Source: Brevipalpus yothersi (lineage: Eukaryota > Arthropoda > Arachnida > Trombidiformes > Tenuipalpidae). From it: a stretch of DNA of 64,000 bases. The translations under genes were made by a program, and so were the position numbers. Shown here piece after piece: positions 58,652-64,000 of this stretch. Under the pieces are notes generated by a model that had not been told where the DNA came from, searched no databases, and worked only from the letters and a program-made list of their open reading frames with translations. Position 1 is the first letter of the stretch, and every line of letters begins with the position of its first letter. The stretch lies in contig QZCP01000177.1 of assembly GCA_003956705.1 (NCBI GenBank), positions 5,243 through 69,242 of the forward strand. Direction: 5' to 3'.

Positions 58652-59949
58652 ATGGCTTCATGTGGACAATGTGTGCAATTGGGGCGAAATTTGAGAGTTC
58701 CGCAATTTATATATCGTTCTTCAGTGTTTAATGTTGTTGGTTGTAGATATCAATCGCAATCAGCGATTAATGAAGAGCCTAGTCAATTGAGCAATATTGG
58801 CTATGAGATAGCCCGAAGAAGTCCTTTTGGACCTGAGGTGGGGACATTGATTGTTGATGTTGTCGGGCATTAGGCAGTCTTGACTTATTCGTTGTTCTTT
58901 TTTTCCAACAGATTGTTCAGTTACTGAATCCTCAGGATGGCCAATTGTTTATCGATATGACTTTCGGTGAAGGAGGACACACACGAGCTTTACTGAATAC
59001 TGGTCGTGATATACGTGTGATTGCAGTTGATCGTGATCCTGCTGCCTATGAGTTGGCCGTCAAGATGGCCGAGAAAACTAAAGGAAAAGTGATACCAATG
59101 TTAGCCAAATTTAGTGAAGTGCCTGGTCTGTTGAGAAAGTATGATTTAAATGAGAATTGTGTCAGTGGAATAATAATTGACTGTGGTCCATCTAAATTGC
59201 AACTCAATGATGCTTCGAGAGGATTTTCGATCAACAAAATTGGCCCTCTTGACATGAGAATGGATGGTCCCAATAGTCCTGATTCTATAACTGCTAACGA
59301 TATCATAGACACACTCGATACGGAAGATTTGACCAGATTATTTAAAACCTATGGTCAAGATAAATTAGCGAGAAAGTATGCTCAAGCTTTAGTTGATGCT
59401 CGATTCATGCTTAGAAAGTTCCACTCAACAGTTGAATTGGCCAATTTCATCGATTCAATTGCTGCCGAGCGGCTGATCAATGAAGTTCACCGAACAAGAA
59501 CCTCTTCAACCAGAATATTTCAGGCTCTCAGAATATTTGTTAACAATGAGCTCAATGAATTGAATTATGCAATTCAAAAAATGAGACCATTTCTGTTTCT
59601 AGACCCTGAAACCATCAAATTATGTGCCGAAAAGGACAACTTATCAAAGGCTTCTGAGGAAGATATAAAAAATTCATTATCCGGTAAACTAGCGACCGTT
59701 TCATACAATCCTCTGGAGGACACAATAATCAAGCAGAGATTTCAAGACATTGAGATGGATCATCCTTTGACAGAATTTTTTGAAGCTCGATTGCGAAGTC
59801 ATTTGCATGAACCCACCGAGAATGACATGAAACGCGTTTCCACAAAACGATGGTTTTCATTCACAAAAATGCTACCGCAAGAAGAGGACATCATATTAAA
59901 TCCTCAATTAATGTCTGCTAAACTTCGTGTTGCCGCTAGAATTGGATAG
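58652..59949 (+). CDS. METTL15: METTL15 / RsmH-type mitochondrial rRNA N4-cytosine methyltransferase
   Basis: METTL15 methylates a cytosine of mitochondrial 12S rRNA using S-adenosylmethionine and is needed for small-subunit assembly. Two exons, 58652-58837 and 58912-59949 (donor GTGGGG, acceptor TTTTTCCAACAG), 1224 nt and 407 residues, the same length I recall for human METTL15. RsmH motifs are FIDMTFGEGGHTRALL (SAM-binding loop), AVDRDPAAYELA (ribose-binding acid), RGFSINKIGPLDMRMD and RIFQALRIFVNNELNELN. The N-terminus is Arg/Ser-rich, as for a presequence. The usual DLGVSSxQLD motif reads DCGPSKLQLN here. The C-terminal half is less conserved. Divergent from mS33. Confidence 0.94.
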
Positions 59950-60235
59950 GATGAGAGCAATGGATTTTACTCTGACTGAAAGTTTCACAATAGCCAAAGA
60001 AGGATGTCAATTGAAATATTCTCTCCTGTATTCTGAGAAACTCCAGTATTCATCGCACATCACTCATCACATCTCCTCCGATTAGCTAAAGGTAAGAATT
60101 TTGCATCTCTTTTGTAACAACATTGAAAATCGAAAACTTTAATGGTGGAAGCTGCAGATGCACATTACACAATGATCCTCCCAAAAATGCATGAATGAAC
60201 GTATCAATATCAGCCGAAAGATATCTCAAATGAAA

Positions 60236-60744
60236 TTATTCAGGCGATTTGTTTCCAAAGTCTTTCATAAAATCTTCATCCAATTCGTTGACAATTTCAT
60301 TTTCCAATTGTTGATACTTTTCAACCGCTTTCTGAACGTTTCCCAATATTCTGAGCAAATTATTGGTCCAATTTGATGAGGGAGTTTGTCGTTTCATTCG
60401 TTTCTCAGCATCTTTCTTTCCATCATTGTTGCGCTGTAGGAAAACAACATGAACTTAGAATTTTGATTCGAAAAAATTTCTTTTTTCCGTATCATCTCGT
60501 AACTCGGAATACTTACGTTCAATGCTGCAGCAAGTGTGGCCAGTCCAACCACTATGAATGTGGGAACAGTTGCCTCTTGAATGATTGAATAAAGGGCTGG
60601 TGAAGCTTTGAGATCCTTGTGGTCATATGATAGAGCATTATCGTTGAGTTCCTCTTCCGATTTTCGTCTCTTGTTGGTTGCTGAAGAGGAGTTTATTCGA
60701 AAGGCGAGAAGCACAAATGCTAATAGGCACCACTTGAAATGCAT
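60236..60744 (-). CDS. Small predicted secreted precursor, 141 aa, two exons, unknown
   Basis: Two exons (minus), 60744-60517 and 60433-60236, with a GTAAGT donor and a TTTTCCTACAG acceptor. Phase 0 at the junction gives 141 residues. The start MHFKWCLLAFVLLAFRINSS is a signal peptide, followed by a basic motif (NKRRK) and an acidic linker. A hydrophobic stretch (ATVPTFIVVGLATLAAALN) ends exon 1. Exon 2 starts with RNNDGKKDAEKRMKRQ, which contains GKK and two KR sites, and then an acidic amphipathic C-terminal part with one NWT sequon (WTNNLLRILGNVQKAVEKYQ). The dibasic sites suggest proteolytic processing, but a membrane protein is equally possible. No family recognised. The TATA box and tandem 11-bp repeats upstream support it as a real, regulated gene. 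Confidence 0.72.
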
Positions 60745-62108
60745 TTTTTATTGTATAAAGCAAACAAAATCACTTATCAATAAGCGATAGAAAAGAATGA
60801 TATGATGAAGATTCACTCGAATGAAGAGAGAAGAAAGTTTTGAACGGAATCCTGCTCCTTTTTATACTGGGGGGAATAATCAAGTTCCGTGCCTCAAGTT
60901 CCGTTCATCGAGTAAAAAAGCATGGAATCCGGAAAAGTGATCTTTTCGGTACAAGGACAAGTGGTCAAAGGAGAGGTTCCACCGAGGGCAAGGTAAACGA
61001 GAGAGTTTGGATTGGTGGTGAGAAGATAAATTTATTGAAGTATAGAATGGTAAAATTCTTGTATGATCGGTACACACACTCACACACACACAAGTAGCCT
61101 GACTGGATCAACTAGCAAGTCGCAATCACGTTCTTTATTTACTAATTTGACTTTTCATCAAGTGACCCAGGATTACTACCGTGTTTGGGGAGGCAAGGTC
61201 AATCCGGCAATTTTGAACGCATACACACACATATATATATATATATTTATGCTCCATGTAGCCCAGTCTCACCGTGTCAATGTCCGCACTATGAACCGAT
61301 GTAATGATGATGATTGAATAACGGGTCTTTCAAGCCCTCTGAACAGGCTTTCATTATTTGAACTTCTCAGTTAATCCTAGAGGCAAGCTATCATGAAGAA
61401 AATTTTTTTTCATCGATCGTAATATCAATCAAGTATCAGGATTGTCTCTTAAATGGAATCTGGATTGCAAACGAAATGCTGAGGTCAATTTTTTTGTCAA
61501 AAAATTGCATCTATTGGAAAATTTTTCAGCTTGTCCAACTTGAGATTCTCAATTTTGCACAGTGAATACTAACAAATTTCCTAAAACTTTTGTTTGGAAA
61601 GCTTTTGCGACTAATTTTTGAATCAAAATTTGTGATTTATGAATCGATATTTGAACTCTGTTCACCGAAAAAAGTGGCATAATGATCATTCAGACCCTCT
61701 GCATTTCTCAAAATTGATGACATTCGAAGAAAATTTCTTTCAAGCCATAGTTAAGCTAATTTTCTCTAGGATTTTTGTCAATTTGCTAACACAAAACCGA
61801 AAAAGGATGTCGATAAAATTAATTAGAGATCAGGAGAGTATCACTCAATACGATTGATGAGTGTGAGTGTGATGCGATTCGTTTTTATATAATAAAAATT
61901 AGCTCGATGATTTCCTTGTTCAATAAATCAGTTCAAATTTTAACAAGAAGCAATCACTTGTCATCATTTTCATATTTCTGATCGAAAAGGTGCCTGAATC
62001 TGAATATTTGTTATCGATGAGGCTAATCATAATGTTTTGATGAACTGTTTCTGTATTATTTCAGTGACTGAAGATTGAATCGATTCCCATCATTGTCTTC
62101 TTCATAAG
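60745..62108. other. Intergenic region between divergent small-precursor and FAS genes
   Basis: Contains the TATA promoter noted at 60858-60904, short CA and TA runs (61065-61095, 61222-61250) and AT-rich sequence. The FAS promoter should lie in its right part. No further gene was seen. Confidence 0.5.
60858..60904 (-). promoter_or_regulatory. TATA box with tandem 11-bp element upstream of the 141-aa gene
   Basis: On the minus strand CAGTATAAAAAGG (TATA core about 60858-60866) lies about 115 bp before the ATG. Just upstream, ACGGAACTTGA occurs twice in direct repeat (60904-60894 and 60890-60880) separated by three bases. This is one of the few convincing TATA-type promoters in the window. 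Confidence 0.5.
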
Positions 62109-64000
62109 ATGAGTGACCAAGAGATAGTTATATCCGGTGCCTCTGGTCGATTTCCTGAATGTGATGATATCGACCAGCTTTGTGAAAAATTGTTCAATGG
62201 TATCGATATGGTAACGGAAAATGATGAGAGATGGCCTAAAGGTACATAATACATCAAGATTTCGTACTCATTGATTGAACTTTTTTTATTTCCAGGAACT
62301 TTTGGTCTCCCAGTAAGACGTGGTGTATTACATGGTTTAGATAGGTTTGATAACGAATTTTTCAACATTGATGACACTTCTGCTGACTACCTTGAACCGA
62401 TGACTCGAACATTGATTGAAGTCACTTATGAAGCTCTTTGGGATGCTGGTGAGGCTAAAGTATGAAAAGAATTTCATCTAAACTAACGTAATTGTTTTCT
62501 TTTCAAATTAGGTTTGAATCCTAAAAGCCTCGGAAACAAGCGAGTTGGTCAATTTGTTTCCTCATATTGGCCTGAAATTGATAGAACATTATCGCACGAA
62601 GATGATCAGTCCCTAAAGCATATCAATCTAAATGAAAGAGTGTTAAATTACCTATTCAACATAAAAAGTTGCTGTTCCACGTATGACACAGCGTGCTCAT
62701 CCTCATTGACAGCTCTGGTTGAAGCCCACAATGCAATCAAAAATGGACTTTGTGACATAGCTATTGTAAATACAGCGACCATCTCTTTTTCACCTCATTT
62801 CACTCTCTCATACCAAAGGTTGGGTCTCACTGGTTCAGACGGGAAGTGTTGCTTCCTGGATCAATCTGCTTCAGGGTATGTTAAGGCAGAGTGTGTTGCT
62901 TCTATCATACTTCAAAAGAGGGAACATGCAACACGAATACATGCTTATGTTTACGGAGTGGGTACCAATGTGGATGGACACAAAATCGAGGGACTACTCT
63001 ACCCTAGCTGGAGTTCTCAGGCAAAATTATTTAACGAGTGTTTGAAAAATAGTGGCATAAAAAAGGATGAAATTCATTATATCGAATGTCATGGAACGGG
63101 TACTAAAGTTGGTGATAAAGTTGAAGTTCAAGGAATTTGTTCCACTTTCGGATCCATGGACATCGATGATTCTCACCGTAAACCTTTACTGCTTGGCTCG
63201 ATCAAAACCAACATTGGGCATTGTGAAAATTCATCTGGTTTAGCATCACTAATCAAAGCACTGATCATCCTGAAAGAGAAACTAATTCCACCTATTCTAC
63301 ATTTTCGTAATCCATCTGATGAAATTCCTGAATTGATTGCTGGCAAAGTGCGTCCTGTGACAGTCAAGACTTCTTTCAATGGAAGCTCAATACCAATCGC
63401 TAATTATGGTTTTGGAGGTGCCAATGCTTATGTTATCGTGGGAAGTGAGAAAAATTGCAGACCATCAAGCGATTTGTCACAGCCATTCTTATTTCTTTGT
63501 TCTGGTCGAATCTCTTTTTCCGTAATAAGTATGATTGAAAAATTGAAAGAGCTTCACAGAGAAACTAAACTGGATAGATTTTTCATGCATATGGTTAATC
63601 AATATTCTTGTTCCAATATCTCATCTTCCTTGTATCCTGCTCGTGGATATTTAGCGATCTCAAAAGATGGATCATTTTTATCATCAAAAAATGATTCTGT
63701 TAATGACAAACCACCCTTGTACTATGTTTTTCCTGGTTTGGGAGCTCAGAAACGAGGATTTGCAGCTAGTTTGATGTCCATTGATTCTTTTGCCAACTCT
63801 GTTCATGAAAGTTTAGCAGTTATTGACCCTCAAGGGAAATTTGGACTTCTCAGTTATCTCATTGAAGATGGTCCCGAGTCAGAGGAATCTTACATACTCG
63901 CTTTGATCATGCTGATCACATCTATGGCCATGGTTGAAACACTGAGAGATTTAGGTCTTGAGCCTGATGGTTACTTTGGCCATTCTTTTGGGGAATATGT
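62109..64000 (+). CDS. FASN: Fatty acid synthase, animal type, N-terminal part (runs off window)
   Basis: Multidomain cytosolic enzyme that builds fatty acids from malonyl-CoA. Three exons are visible, 62109-62241, 62296-62448 and 62512 to the window end, all GT..AG, giving 591 residues. It starts with the ketosynthase: MSDQEIVISGASGRFPE, LEVTYEAL-like LIEVTYEALWDAG, the active-site DTACSSSL (Cys157), HGTGT (His289) and KTNIGH (His332), then NYGFGGANAYVIV. The acyltransferase follows and reaches the nucleophile elbow GHSFGE (Ser587) at the very end. All three KS catalytic residues are present. Departures from standard FAS are SCCSTY before DTACSSS (human GPSIAL), ECHGTGT for EAHGTGT, and GLGAQKRG for GMGTQWRG. 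It is therefore likely a divergent FAS paralogue. A polyketide synthase-like enzyme cannot be excluded without the rest. Confidence 0.9.

Overview
This is a eukaryotic nuclear window from an animal, most likely an arthropod. An acariform mite or related chelicerate is my best guess, but the sequence does not prove it. The reasons are spliced genes with GT..AG introns, AT-rich non-coding DNA, a Shaker-type potassium channel close to the arthropod proteins, and several animal mitochondrial genes. The DNA is unusually rich in long (CT/GA)n microsatellites. Two runs of N (38173-38641 and 54963-55575) are assembly gaps next to or near such tracts.

Layout. The left part (about 4.6-27.6 kb) is one large minus-strand gene, Shaker. 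Five coding exons are visible, separated by introns of 0.1 to 11.8 kb that are full of GA/CT repeats. From 28 to 36 kb I see no gene, only AT-rich sequence and some inverted repeats. At 35.9-37.7 kb lies an intronless 587-codon gene for a secreted Ser/His/Asn-rich protein that I do not recognise.

From 40.6 kb the window becomes gene-dense, with short introns and seven confidently named genes before the right-hand end: BCKDK (minus, seven exons), eIF3a (plus, three exons), mitochondrial ribosomal protein bL27m (minus, three exons), a UPF0598 protein (plus, two exons), BAG2 (minus, two exons), mitochondrial ribosomal protein mS33 (minus, two exons) and METTL15 (plus, two exons). All these splice models were worked out by hand and each gives a whole number of codons. 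Two small unrecognised signal-peptide proteins (56.2-56.8 kb and 60.2-60.7 kb, both minus) flank the mS33/METTL15 pair. The window ends inside the first domains (ketosynthase, start of acyltransferase) of a divergent animal-type fatty acid synthase on the plus strand.

How the genes fit together. Two pairs are head to head across about 300-350 bp: bL27m with UPF0598, and mS33 with METTL15. mS33 is a small-subunit mitoribosome protein and METTL15 methylates the small-subunit rRNA, so a shared promoter would couple a protein and an RNA modifier of the same particle. BCKDK is also mitochondrial. I found no CRISPR array, tRNA, rRNA or intact transposon. Nothing here is clearly a new system. The most interesting items are the two unrecognised secreted precursors, the His/Ser-rich secreted protein, the divergent promoters and the unusual residues in Shaker and FAS.
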